Below are positions 43,618 through 55,700 of a DNA stretch of 64,000 bases, piece by piece. Below the pieces are notes generated by a model, which made no database searches, was not told the origin of the DNA, and saw nothing but the letters and a program-made list of their open reading frames with translations. The position numbers were made by a program, and so were the translations under genes. The DNA comes from SKZT01 sp964478625 (lineage in GTDB: Bacteria > Desulfobacterota > Desulfobacteria > Desulfobacterales > SKZT01): the NCBI GenBank assembly GCA_964478625.1, contig CAYZJH010000006.1:37975-101974 (forward strand). The letters run 5' to 3'. Within the stretch, counting starts at the first letter, position 1; each line of letters opens with the position of its first letter.

Positions 43618-46600
43618 ATGATTTTTATTGAAGGCTACCAAATCCTGTCGTTGTTGACCCAAGCAACCCGTTCAGTACTCTACAAAGGAATCCGAAAAAC
43701 CGGCAATTTACCTGTCATTATCAAAGCCCCTTTAATCCCGCATGAAAAAAATCCCGAGGAACCACCCAACGTTCAATCGGAGTTTCTGCTTGCTCAGAAA
43801 ATCAAACATCACAACATCATCAAATATTATGCCATTGAAAAAAGTTCCCAAGGTCCTGTTTTAATCCTTGAAGATTTCAATGCAATCTGTTTGGGGAAAT
43901 TCATTGAAAATTCTGGTTTTGATATAAAAACCTTTCTCAATGTCTGCATTCAGATCGTGAGCGGTCTTGGAGCCTTACATGACCGAAACATTATCCACAA
44001 CAACTTGAATCCGAATAATCTTCTTATCAATCCTCTGAATTATCTAATTAAATTTTTCGATTTTTCAAATTCGTCCGTCTATTCAAAAGATGCTCCTGTT
44101 ATTTCTTCATTAAACCTTTTTAAAAGTACTCTTGCATACATCCCTCCCGAACAAACCGGACGAATCAATCGGGGTATTGATCAGCGTTCTGATCTATATT
44201 CCACAGGAGCTATATTTTATGAAATGATTACGGGTAAAAAACCTTTTCCTGTTGAAGATCCTTTGGAGATGATTCATTGTCATTTGGCAAAAATGCCATC
44301 AGCCCCCCAAAATATTCAGCCCTCAATACCTGCCACGGTTTCAGATATCATTATGAAACTTTTATCAAAAAATCCGGAGGATCGATATCAAAGTTACCGA
44401 GGACTCATGTATGATCTTGAACGATGCCAATGGGAAATTGAAAAGCATGATGGCATCAGATCGTTTCCATTAGGGGAAAAGGATTATTTTCAACACGTTC
44501 GGTTTCCTGCTCACCTGATTGGACGGGAAAATGAAATTTCTTTTATCATGGAAGCGTTTGAGAGGATTAAAGTTAAAAAAGCGGAAATGATATTGATTTC
44601 AGGAAGTGCCGGTATCGGGAAAACAGCATTGGTAAAACAGGTTGAACATTTGGTCCAAAAGCAAAACGCCATGGTTATCTCCGGAAAATTCGACCCCCTT
44701 AAAACCGACATTCCCTACAGCGCCCTTTCAGAGGCATTTGGGATGTGGGTGAGACACCTTTTGACCTTGGACCAGGATGAGTGGGTCTTGTGGCAGAAGA
44801 GATTGGCCGATTCGTTCGAACACAACCTGCACATCTTGGTGGAAATTGTTCCCGATCTGGAAAAACTTGTCGGCAAGCAGTTTTCCTCGGCAAAACCTGG
44901 ATTACTTGAAGAGCAAAATAAATTTAAAATATTGATGCAAAATTTTTTCCGGGTGTTAGCCAATTCTGGTAGGCCTCTGATTCTTTTTTTAGACGATCTC
45001 CAGTGGGGTGATCAGCAAACCTTAGGATTGCTTGAAATTTGCATGGAAGACCGCCAACTGAAAAACATACTCATCATCGGCGCTTTTCGCGGAAATGAGG
45101 TCGATGGAACTCATCCGCTGCAGGCGATATTAAGAAAAGTCAGTCAAAATTCGTCTTCCATTTTCACATTGAACTTAAGTCCCCTGGATTTTGGAACTTT
45201 AGTGAAATTTGTAGGGCACTGCACCAACCAAAACAGCATTACCGCAACACCACTGGCAGCTTTTTTATTCGAAAGAACCCAAGGAAACCCATTTGGAACA
45301 ATAGAATTTCTCAAATGGCTGGAATTTAAAAATTACCTCAAACCAGATCCCGACACCGGAGTTCTGCTTTGGGATGGGTCAAAAATGGATCCGTCTGAAA
45401 TTCCGATGACGATCATCGACCTATTAACCAGGCGTTTCAAACAACTTCCTGTAACTGTAAAAAAGGTAATATCCCTGGCCTCATGCATCGGAAATGAATT
45501 CACGTTTCAATTGCTTCAAACCGTTTTAGATGATCCTTCCATTGACCTTCAAAAGATCTTGACTACGTGTATTCATGAGGCATTTATCATACGGGATAAA
45601 GCTGCTTCTTCGGGTGCTCAATCATGTTGTAAAAATGGGGAAGAAGCCTATCGGTTTTTACACGACAAGATTCATAGCGCCGCATACGAATCGATAGGCG
45701 AAAAAGAACGGATCGCCATTCATTCAAAAATCGGCCAAAGCTTGTTGAAACAACCCCAAAATAAAGAGATTCACCAGAAGATCTTCGAAATTGTGAACCA
45801 TTTGAGCATTTCCAAAAGCTTAATGACCTCACCCCAGGAACGCGCTTCTTATGCAGAGCTATCCATCGAAGCCGGCATAAAGGCAAGAACTTCCGGAGCA
45901 TTTCCTTCGGCATTTTCATATATACGGAATGCAATCGATATCATGGGCGAGTCAGGATGGAAAATAAACCATTCTCTGATGCTGTCCCTCTATACGGAAG
46001 GGGTGAAAGCTGCATATTTGTGCGGAAAATTAGAAACCATGGAAAAATGGGGAACCCTAGTCATTGAAAGATCTCACCATCTTTTGGAACAAACGGAAAT
46101 TTTTGAGGTGTTTATCCAGGCCAAAATCAGCGAACACAGATTACTTGAGGCCGTGGAGTTATCCATTACCATTTTGAAAAAATTTGATATCACTTTTCCC
46201 CAAAAACCCACGGCTTTTCTCACCGGTTTTGCTTTTATTAAAACATGGGGTCTCCTTCGTGGGAAAACCCCTGAACGGCTTATTAAGTTACCGGAAATGA
46301 CTCATCCTGAAAAAATAGCCATATCCGGGATTTTATATCACGCCTGTTCAGCCGCATATTTTGCTCATCCGGATATGCTTCCGTTATTCATTCTGAAACT
46401 GGTACAAATTTCAGTTTGTTATGGAAATTCCATTTTTTCACCTTTAGGATATGCAGGCCTGGGTCTTATGCTGATCAGTATATTGGGGCGTCTGAATATG
46501 GGTTTCAGATATGGCTGTCTTGCCATGAACCTGGCTGAAACCGGTAACAATCAGGCAGTAAAATGCACCCTTTCTTTTTTGTTCAACCATTTTATCCGAC

Positions 46601-49600
46601 ATTGGAAAGAATCGATTCATAAGATCGTTCCCGATTTTGCCGAATCTTACCAATCCGGCTTGGATTCCGGCAATTTTATCTATGCGGCTTACTGCGCCCA
46701 GGCCTCCTCAGGATATGGCTTAGCAAGCAGCAAAGAACTTGGAAAATTGAAAAAAGACCTCGCCTTTTATTCAAATGCTATCAATCAGATAAGGCAACAA
46801 ACGGCATTGCATTTAATTCATATTTTTTACCAGACGGCATTGAACCTCTCTCAAGAACCAGACAAGCCCGATGAATTATCCGGTGAGTTTTATGACGAAC
46901 ATAAAATGATTCCGCTGCATTCCGCAGCAAAGGATAAAACAGCCACCTTTTGCCTCTATTATGAAAAACTTTTCCTTTCTTACATTTTTAATGATCTTGA
47001 AAGCGCAAATAAAAATCTTTCCCTTGCAAACGAATATATACAGGGCGTTCTTGGAACATTTTACATTCCCCTTTTCTATTTTTACGAGAGCCTGATTCTG
47101 ATAGGCCTCTATTCTCGTGCTAATTTTTTCCAAAAAATAAGGACCACCATAAAAGTCATGCGTAACCAGAAAAAATTAAAAAAATGGGCCTCTGGTTCTC
47201 CCGAAAACCATGCGCACAGAGTTTTGCTTATAGAAGCTGAAATGGCAAGGGTTTGTGGAAAATTTACTACAGCCATGGAAAAATATGATTTGGCGATCAA
47301 AATAGCCGATCAAAACGGCTTTATCCAGGAAAAGGGGCTTTCGCAGGAACTTGCTTTTAATTTTTATCTGTCTGAATCAAAAGAAACCGTTGCAAAAACC
47401 TATCTGTCCGAAGCTCTTAAAAGTTATGAACGATGGGGAGCCGAAGCAAAAATTATGGATCTGTTGGAAAAACATAAAAACCTAATTCCTGCTTTTTTTC
47501 AGGTTTCAGGCCGAGGTTTTCCTGACGGAAAGGGCGAACACGGGTGGAAATTGTCACACCCATACCAACAGGCAGCAGATCCTTCCCATAGACCTCTGGA
47601 TATGGCTACGGTAATCAAAGCTTCCCAGGCCATTTCCAGTGAAGTTGAACTGGACAAATTCCTCAAGCGCATGATGAATATCATAATTGAAAATGCAGGA
47701 GCTCAGCGAGGTTATTTTATCTCCGTTGAAGATGAAAAATTAAAAATTGAGGCATATTCGGATATAGAAAATTCATTTGCCGATTTAATAAATCCCGTAG
47801 CAGTCGATTCCGGAGTCCGGTTCCCGGAATCCATAATCCGGTTTGTAGCAAAAACCGGTGAGAGTGTTGTTTTACCTTCCAACGAATACAACATGTTATT
47901 TGAAAGAGATCCATACTTTGACCAAAAGATACCCGCTTCTATCCTTTGCTCGCCTATCCGTCTTAAAGAAAAAGCCATTGGCGTACTTTATCTTGAAAAT
48001 AAAATCACCCAAAACGCTTTCACCAGAGACCGCATCGGCGTTCTCCAAATATTGCTCTCTCAGGCAGCAATTTCACTGGAAAATGCAAAATTTTTTACCA
48101 AAATTAAGCAAATGAATGCAATTTTAAATCAGGAGGCCAATGAAAGGAAACTCGCTCAACAAGCCTTAAAAGAGAGCAAGGAGCGTTTTAAAACCATATT
48201 CGACTCTGTTCAGGCGGGTATCATGATAATCGATGTCGAGAAGCATCTGATTGTCGACGCCAATCCTGCTGCATTAGCAATAATTGGTGCGTCAAAATCC
48301 GAATTGATTAGCCAGCCATGCTACCAATTTTTATGTTCCGATTATAAAAACAGTGGATGTCCGGCCAAAAACTTCAAAATTTCTGAAAGTAATATTGAAT
48401 CTTTTATTTTTACAGCAGCAGGAGACAAAATTCCAGTTTTAAAAACACTCACGTCCATTCGGTTGGATCATCGGTTGCATATCCTGGAAAGTTTTATTGA
48501 CATCAAAAAATTAAAATCAGCCGAAAATGAGCGAACAAAACTTTTGAATCAGCTGCAACATTCACAAAAAATGGAGGCTATCGGCACATTAGCCGGCGGC
48601 ATCGCCCATGATTTCAACAACATTCTGACTTCTATAATAGGCTTCACAGAATTGTCGCTTGAGGATATTGAAAAAGGTTCCATGGTATATGAAAATCTTC
48701 AGGAGGTCAGCAAAGCAACTTTTCGGGCCAAAGAACTTGTCAGACAAATTCTCACATTCGCCCGCCAATCGGAAACTGAGAAAAAACCGGTTCAAATATC
48801 GGCCATTGTCAAAGAAACCGTTAAATTTCTACGATCTTCGATTCCGACCATCATAGAAATTCATCAGGAGCTTAACAGCGACGAATACGTTTTGGCCGAT
48901 CCGACACAGATTCACCAAATCCTGATGAATCTATGCACAAACGCTGGTCATTCCATGCAACCACATGGAGGAACGCTGAGCATTATGCTGAACGAAAGCC
49001 ATCTCGATGAGAAATTCGTTCGCAGGCACTCCAGGCACAACCCCGGGCGATTCCTTGAATTAACAATCCAAGATACCGGATGCGGTATGACCAATGATGT
49101 TCTCGAACGTATTTTTGACCCATATTTTACCACAAAAGAGATTGGAGCCGGCACAGGATTGGGTTTATCGGTTGTCAGGGGAATTGTTAGAAGCTACAAT
49201 GGTATCATTACGGTTGAAAGTAGCCCGGCTAAAGGAACAACATTTCATGTCTACCTGCCGGTGTTAGAAAAAGATATTGATCAGCCTTCCGAAGTTTCAG
49301 ACGTGATTCCTTGCGGAAATGAAAGAATTTTATTGGTGGATGATGAACTTGCAATTATCAATGTGGGGAAGCGAATCATAGAACGGCTCGGCTACAAAGT
49401 CACTACCCGGACAAGCAGCATTGAAGCCCTACAGCTTTTTAAGCACAAGCCTTACGCTTTTGATTTGGTGATCACCGATATGACCATGCCGAATATGACA
49501 GGCGATAAAATGGCATTGGAGATGATAAGGATTCGGCCCGATATTCCGATTATTCTTTTCACGGGCTACAGTGAACTTATATTAAATGATGTCCACGAAA

Positions 49601-49686
49601 AAATTGGAATCAAGGCAATAAAATCCAAACCTTTTGTTAAACAGGATCTCGCTGTAACCATTCGCAACGTCTTGGGAAAAGGCTAA
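43618..49686 (+). CDS. Giant pseudokinase–AAA–TPR–GAF–PAS–histidine kinase–receiver protein
   Basis: The 2022-residue protein has a kinase-fold domain (1-270), AAA_16 ATPase (about 300-560, Walker A ISGSAGIGKTALVKQ, Walker B LILFLDDLQWGD), helical TPR-like region (about 720-1310), GAF (about 1340-1495), PAS (1525-1640), histidine kinase (H1664 in GGIAHDFNN, G-boxes DTGCGMT and GTGLGL) and a receiver (D1954). The kinase lysine K36 is kept. The catalytic loop is HNNLNPNN: H127, then Asn at 128 and 129 where Arg-Asp is expected, and DFS replaces DFG, so phosphotransfer is unlikely. The HstK-like design is known from cyanobacteria and myxobacteria. GAGGAG precedes the ATG. Its 3' end converges on the PKS gene with 17 bases between. 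Confidence 0.9.
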   Translation: MIFIEGYQILSLLTQATRSVLYKGIRKTGNLPVIIKAPLIPHEKNPEEPPNVQSEFLLAQKIKHHNIIKYYAIEKSSQGPVLILEDFNAICLGKFIENSGFDIKTFLNVCIQIVSGLGALHDRNIIHNNLNPNNLLINPLNYLIKFFDFSNSSVYSKDAPVISSLNLFKSTLAYIPPEQTGRINRGIDQRSDLYSTGAIFYEMITGKKPFPVEDPLEMIHCHLAKMPSAPQNIQPSIPATVSDIIMKLLSKNPEDRYQSYRGLMYDLERCQWEIEKHDGIRSFPLGEKDYFQHVRFPAHLIGRENEISFIMEAFERIKVKKAEMILISGSAGIGKTALVKQVEHLVQKQNAMVISGKFDPLKTDIPYSALSEAFGMWVRHLLTLDQDEWVLWQKRLADSFEHNLHILVEIVPDLEKLVGKQFSSAKPGLLEEQNKFKILMQNFFRVLANSGRPLILFLDDLQWGDQQTLGLLEICMEDRQLKNILIIGAFRGNEVDGTHPLQAILRKVSQNSSSIFTLNLSPLDFGTLVKFVGHCTNQNSITATPLAAFLFERTQGNPFGTIEFLKWLEFKNYLKPDPDTGVLLWDGSKMDPSEIPMTIIDLLTRRFKQLPVTVKKVISLASCIGNEFTFQLLQTVLDDPSIDLQKILTTCIHEAFIIRDKAASSGAQSCCKNGEEAYRFLHDKIHSAAYESIGEKERIAIHSKIGQSLLKQPQNKEIHQKIFEIVNHLSISKSLMTSPQERASYAELSIEAGIKARTSGAFPSAFSYIRNAIDIMGESGWKINHSLMLSLYTEGVKAAYLCGKLETMEKWGTLVIERSHHLLEQTEIFEVFIQAKISEHRLLEAVELSITILKKFDITFPQKPTAFLTGFAFIKTWGLLRGKTPERLIKLPEMTHPEKIAISGILYHACSAAYFAHPDMLPLFILKLVQISVCYGNSIFSPLGYAGLGLMLISILGRLNMGFRYGCLAMNLAETGNNQAVKCTLSFLFNHFIRHWKESIHKIVPDFAESYQSGLDSGNFIYAAYCAQASSGYGLASSKELGKLKKDLAFYSNAINQIRQQTALHLIHIFYQTALNLSQEPDKPDELSGEFYDEHKMIPLHSAAKDKTATFCLYYEKLFLSYIFNDLESANKNLSLANEYIQGVLGTFYIPLFYFYESLILIGLYSRANFFQKIRTTIKVMRNQKKLKKWASGSPENHAHRVLLIEAEMARVCGKFTTAMEKYDLAIKIADQNGFIQEKGLSQELAFNFYLSESKETVAKTYLSEALKSYERWGAEAKIMDLLEKHKNLIPAFFQVSGRGFPDGKGEHGWKLSHPYQQAADPSHRPLDMATVIKASQAISSEVELDKFLKRMMNIIIENAGAQRGYFISVEDEKLKIEAYSDIENSFADLINPVAVDSGVRFPESIIRFVAKTGESVVLPSNEYNMLFERDPYFDQKIPASILCSPIRLKEKAIGVLYLENKITQNAFTRDRIGVLQILLSQAAISLENAKFFTKIKQMNAILNQEANERKLAQQALKESKERFKTIFDSVQAGIMIIDVEKHLIVDANPAALAIIGASKSELISQPCYQFLCSDYKNSGCPAKNFKISESNIESFIFTAAGDKIPVLKTLTSIRLDHRLHILESFIDIKKLKSAENERTKLLNQLQHSQKMEAIGTLAGGIAHDFNNILTSIIGFTELSLEDIEKGSMVYENLQEVSKATFRAKELVRQILTFARQSETEKKPVQISAIVKETVKFLRSSIPTIIEIHQELNSDEYVLADPTQIHQILMNLCTNAGHSMQPHGGTLSIMLNESHLDEKFVRRHSRHNPGRFLELTIQDTGCGMTNDVLERIFDPYFTTKEIGAGTGLGLSVVRGIVRSYNGIITVESSPAKGTTFHVYLPVLEKDIDQPSEVSDVIPCGNERILLVDDELAIINVGKRIIERLGYKVTTRTSSIEALQLFKHKPYAFDLVITDMTMPNMTGDKMALEMIRIRPDIPIILFTGYSELILNDVHEKIGIKAIKSKPFVKQDLAVTIRNVLGKG

Positions 49687-49703
49687 CGATTTTCACTTGC
49701 GGT

Positions 49704-52700
49704 TCAATGTGCAATAGCATTTTTAAATTGTTCAAGAACCGGCTTCGGGAAATCCGAAGGAATAGGTTTGCCATCTTCTCCCCGAACCACCCAAATATTT
49801 TCCTGCTCCCCAAAAGCTATCTTAGTTCTTGAACCGTCCGATTCCTTCCTGAAGTATTCAAAGTGAAAAGTGACCCTGTGTTTTGTCAATACCTTCAAAG
49901 CCATGGTAACAATAATCGTGTCAAAAGGCATGGCTTCGCGAAGATGCTGAACCTGAGTTTGCAGGCACAGCAATTCTCCATTCTTGCCAACGCCACGGAA
50001 ATATTCGGGAATAATCTTGTAAAAATAATGATCTCTCACCTGCCCCTGCCATACAAAATAGTTGGCAAAATATATGTTTCCAACAAGATTTGAATTATCC
50101 AGAGAAGTTTCAATGGTTTTTTCAAAAAGCACCGGTTCGACAACCGGTTTTACCGGAGCCCGGTATTGCTCAAAATCTCCCTCTAGGTTCAGCAGAAAAG
50201 CTAAAGCCTCCGGCATCGGATCAGGATTATTGGGGGCCTCATATTTGGGAAGCATGCTCTTTTTCACAAAATTCCAATAATAGTCGGGATAAGATTTCGG
50301 CTCAACAATTCCATGGTCCAAAATTTTCACCCACGTCACCTGCTGCTCACACCAGGCCAAACGCTCATAGTTGCCATCATGAAGGATTTTGCGGTAATCA
50401 AAGGTTAAATCCATGGTGGAATTGGCAGTACCATAGTTCGCGTTTGCCCAGACCCGAACTTCCACCTGCTCCTGGGCAGTGGCTTCTCCCAGAAATTTCA
50501 TACGGGTTTTATTGGTTACCAAACCCCATTTTCCTGTGGCCAATTGATCACTCACGAATCCTAACACAGGCCACAATCCTATTTCTCGAACTTCTCCCAG
50601 CCAGAAAAAGTAATGGGAGAAATATACCTTGCGACTTAACTGGGCATTGGGTTTAAAGCTGATCGGAAATCTGTGAATGAAAAAACTCTGACCCTGAGGC
50701 CCGCCTTGTTCAACGTTTTCATAGGCTTTAATCGAAACCAGGTCATCGTACCCTGCAGCCACCTTTTTCCAGGTTGAATCATCTTCTAATGTTTTGTTAA
50801 CAATAAACGAAAACATCCTTTCGGGGCCCCAGGTCAAATGAATGGGAAATGTTAATATATAAAGAGGTTCATCCGATTTTTTCACGCGGAACACAACCGC
50901 ATCTTTTTCTATTTTGAAAATTTCAATCCCGGAAAGATTCTTACCTGTAGCCTTTTTGATGGCTTCTTTAGCACTCCAAATCCGCGTACCTGCACAATCA
51001 ATGGAATCGGAACCATCCAAAAGGGATTGAAGCACTATTTCGTTGTCCTTCCCGATTAACCCTAACCAATCCTGACGATTTCTGGATTTGATGGGCTCGA
51101 CATCGCATCCCTGTGGTCTTTCTCCTGCAACGCAAATGCAAAGCCGTTGATCATGGGAAATCGAAATATTCAGGGGTGCGTTTTCAGACCCGGTAATTAC
51201 AGGTTTTCCATCATCAAGCCACTGAATTTTAAGGTTTGTATGTTCCAAGGATTGGCCAGAAGCTCTTTCTATGGTTTTATTTATCAACGGAAGCTCACAC
51301 AAGTGCCTTTGATCCTCCGGTAATTCGTGAATTCCGGGCAAATAGGCAATATAAAAATTGGGAACTTCAATCCCAAATTTTTTTTCCATGGAATCCAGAC
51401 GTTTTTGAAGCTCTGAAATATCTCTTTTCACAGGGTCGATTAATTCCGCAGGAAAGGGATTGTTATCCAAATGTTTCAATATGTACAGAACATAACCCTC
51501 CATGGTTTCCCTGACGACCCCTTCATCATCTTTGGCAATGACCGAAAACCGAACTTCATGCCCATTTTTCAAATCAAGCTGAACCATGCCTGTAAGGGTT
51601 TCGTGCAATCCACGCTGATAGGGATAGATGTCGATTTTTTCGATAAAATAAGGAAGGCAGGTCATCCTTGGGAGCAAAATCTGAGCCGATTGGAGCAACG
51701 AATCCCGGAAAAACGGGTCTCCCAACATCAGGTGCATATGTGCCGGTTCGGTAAAAGCATCTTTGGAAATATTTTCAGGATCAGATAAACGGGTTGTAAA
51801 TATCGCCTCTTCAGCCTCCTCAACACGTTCTCCTTCTTTTGCCACAATGGAAAAAAGATTCTGGATTCTTTGAAAAGTCGGCCCCTGAAATAACAGATTA
51901 TCCCGATACAAATCGAGTTTTGGGATGATCCCCAGTGGATTGAGAGGCTTTAAAATATTTATGTCCAAAGGACTGTTTTCCGGATCGAAAATAAATTCAG
52001 CCGAGAAATAGGGTTCCCGAACACCCGTATCTTGCCTGAATATTTTCGTACAGATTTTTCTCAGAGACCGGGTGTCCGGCTTCTCACCGACTTGTGCCTG
52101 AATCATAATATTGGAACCGGTTTCAGGATCAACCGTAATCGGCCTTTTCAATTGTACATTTTCAATCCGGACTCTTTTCAGATCTGTTTTTCCCACAGCA
52201 TGGGATGCTACCTGGGCCATTGCTTCAAGACCAAAAACCGTCGGAAAAAGATAGGAACCATTATATACATGATCTTTAAGGTACCGGTCGTTTTCCAGAG
52301 TTAAGTGAATTTGAAAAACAGATTCCACTTCTGGAACCGTGTAAAGCATCCTTTCCAGATATCGAACATTCCGGGGTTCCGGCAAGGGCTCGGGACAAAA
52401 TGTATCCAGCCCTGCCAGTCGCGCAGAAACCAGGATCCGGTCTGATCCAGGATCCTTTAAAAAAAGATTCACAAACCGTTTTACACCTTCTTCGGTGGCT
52501 ATCGAATCAATGCCCATCCGTTTCAGATAATCGACACTCCCCATTCGATGGCCCATTCCCTCATCACGCCAAATGCTGTATGCAACCGACAAAATACTTG
52601 TTTGCGAGTGTTTCGAAAGAAATGTTCTGAGCAACATTTCGAGCATTTCGTTGGAAAAACCATACCATGCATTTCCAGGCATGCCCGTATATCCGATGAT

Positions 52701-55700
52701 CGATGAAACACCTGCAAACATTTTAGGAGGTGATTTTTCAAGGGCATTCATCAGATTGATCGCCCCAAGGACTTTTGGGCCTATCTCACCCAAAGCGCCT
52801 TCGATTGATACATCTTTGATCTGTCGCGGCCTGTTAACCCCTGCTCCGTGAATAATGCCCGTCACTGACCCCATTTCCACTGAGATCCGCTCTAGGAGCT
52901 TCCGAACCGATTCATTTTTCGTAACGTCGCAACTAAAATATTGAGCGACAAGACCATTATTTGAAAACTTTAAGAGAGTTTCATGAATTTCATGACTCGA
53001 ATTGGTTCCCGGTTGGTGATCGGGATGCGGCGAACTGCCCACTAAAGCCATTCGTGCGCCGGTTTTACGAGCTACCCCCAAGGCAATAGAGGCCGTGATT
53101 CCTCTGGCTCCTCCGGTTACAAGAATTACATCCTCTGAAGACCATTGGATGTTTCTTTTCTGATAATTTGCTGGCTCCAGGACCTTTGGCCTTTGAACAT
53201 ATCGTTTAAGGGCATGATCAAAACCAACCGCAGCAAAAGCCTCAGGTGTATTGATTTCAACAATGGCATTCTCAGCCAGTGCTTTGGGATTCACTCCTTT
53301 GGAAAAATCAATTACCCTAACTCTCAGATCATCCCTTTCTAAATGAATGCTCTTGGCCAACGATGATGAACAACACAGGTTGGGGTTGTAAAATGGCGGA
53401 AGGGTGCCAAATGATCCGCCTCCAAACTGTATGTAGACCACAGTAGTTCTTCGGCGAGGAGCTTTCGATGCGAGCGGGGGAGAGGCAATACTTGAAAGCT
53501 GTTGAAGGGTATGACGAAGATAGGCATCAGGGGATTTCCATGGATCAGGCATTCCCGACAGAATAGCAATAAGTAATGAAAAAGATGAATCATCTTTCAG
53601 GTGATGAACTGCTGCTTCCTCATATGTTGCCAACCGTACCTGTGCCCCCTGATTTAATATGACCAGGCGAAGGGCATCACCGATGTCATTATTGTCATTA
53701 TCGCATAAAATTAGGGCATTTACATTCTGCCAATCATCTTCATGTCGTTTTCCCCACCAATCAGGAGGTGACGGAAATGAGGTCTCGACCATCTCCACCT
53801 TAAAATCCCGTACCCAAGAATCAATATGGTACGCCTGATTCCCAAAAAACCCTTCGAAATCATCCGATAATTCCGAATGAGTCTTCTCTTTGACCATCCG
53901 ACTAAGAATTGAAGCAATCTGTCGTAAGCTTCGCAATTTTAGAGGCTCCAAATCCAGGTGTAAATCCACATCCAATAATTGCGAGGAACCTTCAATGATT
54001 CTTTGAAGCTGGTCCGGACCAATATTGAGGTCTTTCGTAACCAAAGCGTCGGCATCAAGGGTTTCCATGGGGTATCCTGTCAATGCCGATGCCTGAGCCA
54101 TAACAATTTCGAAAGCATCAGGGGTGGTAACATCAGGCTCAACAGATTGAGAACTCTTCACTGCCTCTGAAAATCTCTCGATAATGTCTTTCAACGAAGC
54201 GTTGGCAAAATTCAACGGCTCAAAAGGTAAATCCAACTTTAACTCTTTTGAAATATTGACAATCAGATCCCCGGCTTTAATGGAATCCAAATTCAGATCG
54301 TCCTGAATGCGCATGTCGAGATCCAGACTTTCGGGCGAAAATCCGGTAATTTTTTTCACAACAGATAGAACGACTGATTCAACAGGCTCTTGAGCCAATT
54401 CAGGAGGCAAAACTTCGGAAATTGTTTCTTTAGTACTCCCTTGAACTTCTTTGATAACAGAAACCTGCAACTGACTTTCGGGTAAGGGATATTGGAGATC
54501 AGCTTCTATCACTTTGGCTAAAAATTGCCCACGGGCCTGGAGATATCGGGAAATCTCTGATTTTGAAAGAGAAAGAAATTCAGGAAGCAGACTTTCCAGG
54601 GTATCCATCGCCGACCGTTCTAATGGAATGCCGGACAAGCCGGAAGTATCAAAAGGCGTCTCGCATGGGTTTTCAATAAACTGTTTTTCAGATACGGGAA
54701 CAAAGGACCGAACCAAACGTCCATTATATAAATTTTCCCATTTAAGATCGACACCATGAACAAAAATTGAGGCAATACAACGGTTAAGGTCTTCATCCTT
54801 AAATGCAGCCGATTCTATCGGACAGCAGACCGGGCCGGAATCTTTATTGATGCTTTCGGCCAAGCCGGACAAGACACGACCGGGCCCTATTTCAAGGAAT
54901 AAATCGCAATATCGATTCATGTTTCGGACCATGGACACAAAATCAACAGGTGCTAATACCTGATCTGAAAAGTGACCGTTTAAATAGATCCGAGATTGAA
55001 TCTCTTTTCCAGTATAGCTTGAAAAGAGCCTTGTTTTGATATTTCCTGATTTTTTGTTTAAAAAAGCTTCATTTTTAATCACCTGAGCTGCCCGGGAGGC
55101 CAATTTGGAGTGAAAGGCATTGGATACCATAAGTTCCCGGGCCTGAATTCCCGCCTTACCCGCTTTGGCAACAGCTTTTTTGATGGATTCCGTTTCTCCC
55201 GACAAAACAACCTGCTGGGGCCCATTGATATTGGCCACCACAAGATATCCGTCAATTTCCCTCACAATCTTTTCAGCCTCGCTTTTTGAACATCTGAGAC
55301 TCACCATGGTTCCTGCATCCTCGACTGATGCAGCCATGGCATTTCCTCTCAAAGCAGCAAGATGGAACAAGTCATTCTCGCTCATAGCCTCCGCTGCATA
55401 AAAAGCCGTCAATTCCCCTAAACTGTGCCCCCCTACCGCATCAGGTTCCAACCCCAACGTCTTCATGAACCGAAACCAGATTACCGAAGCCAGGCAAATG
55501 GCGGGTTGAGCATATTCGGTCATGGACAGGGTTTTCTGCCAGGAATTGATCATATCCTGATCAACCGCCCGATCAATGGATCGAAACATAATCGGGCTAA
55601 TAACGCCGGCTCCAAACTTTTCAGAGGCCTTATCAGCTTTTCGGACAAAATCGGCAGCCCATGAAAATCTTTCCGCAATCACCCTGGCCATGTTAATCTG

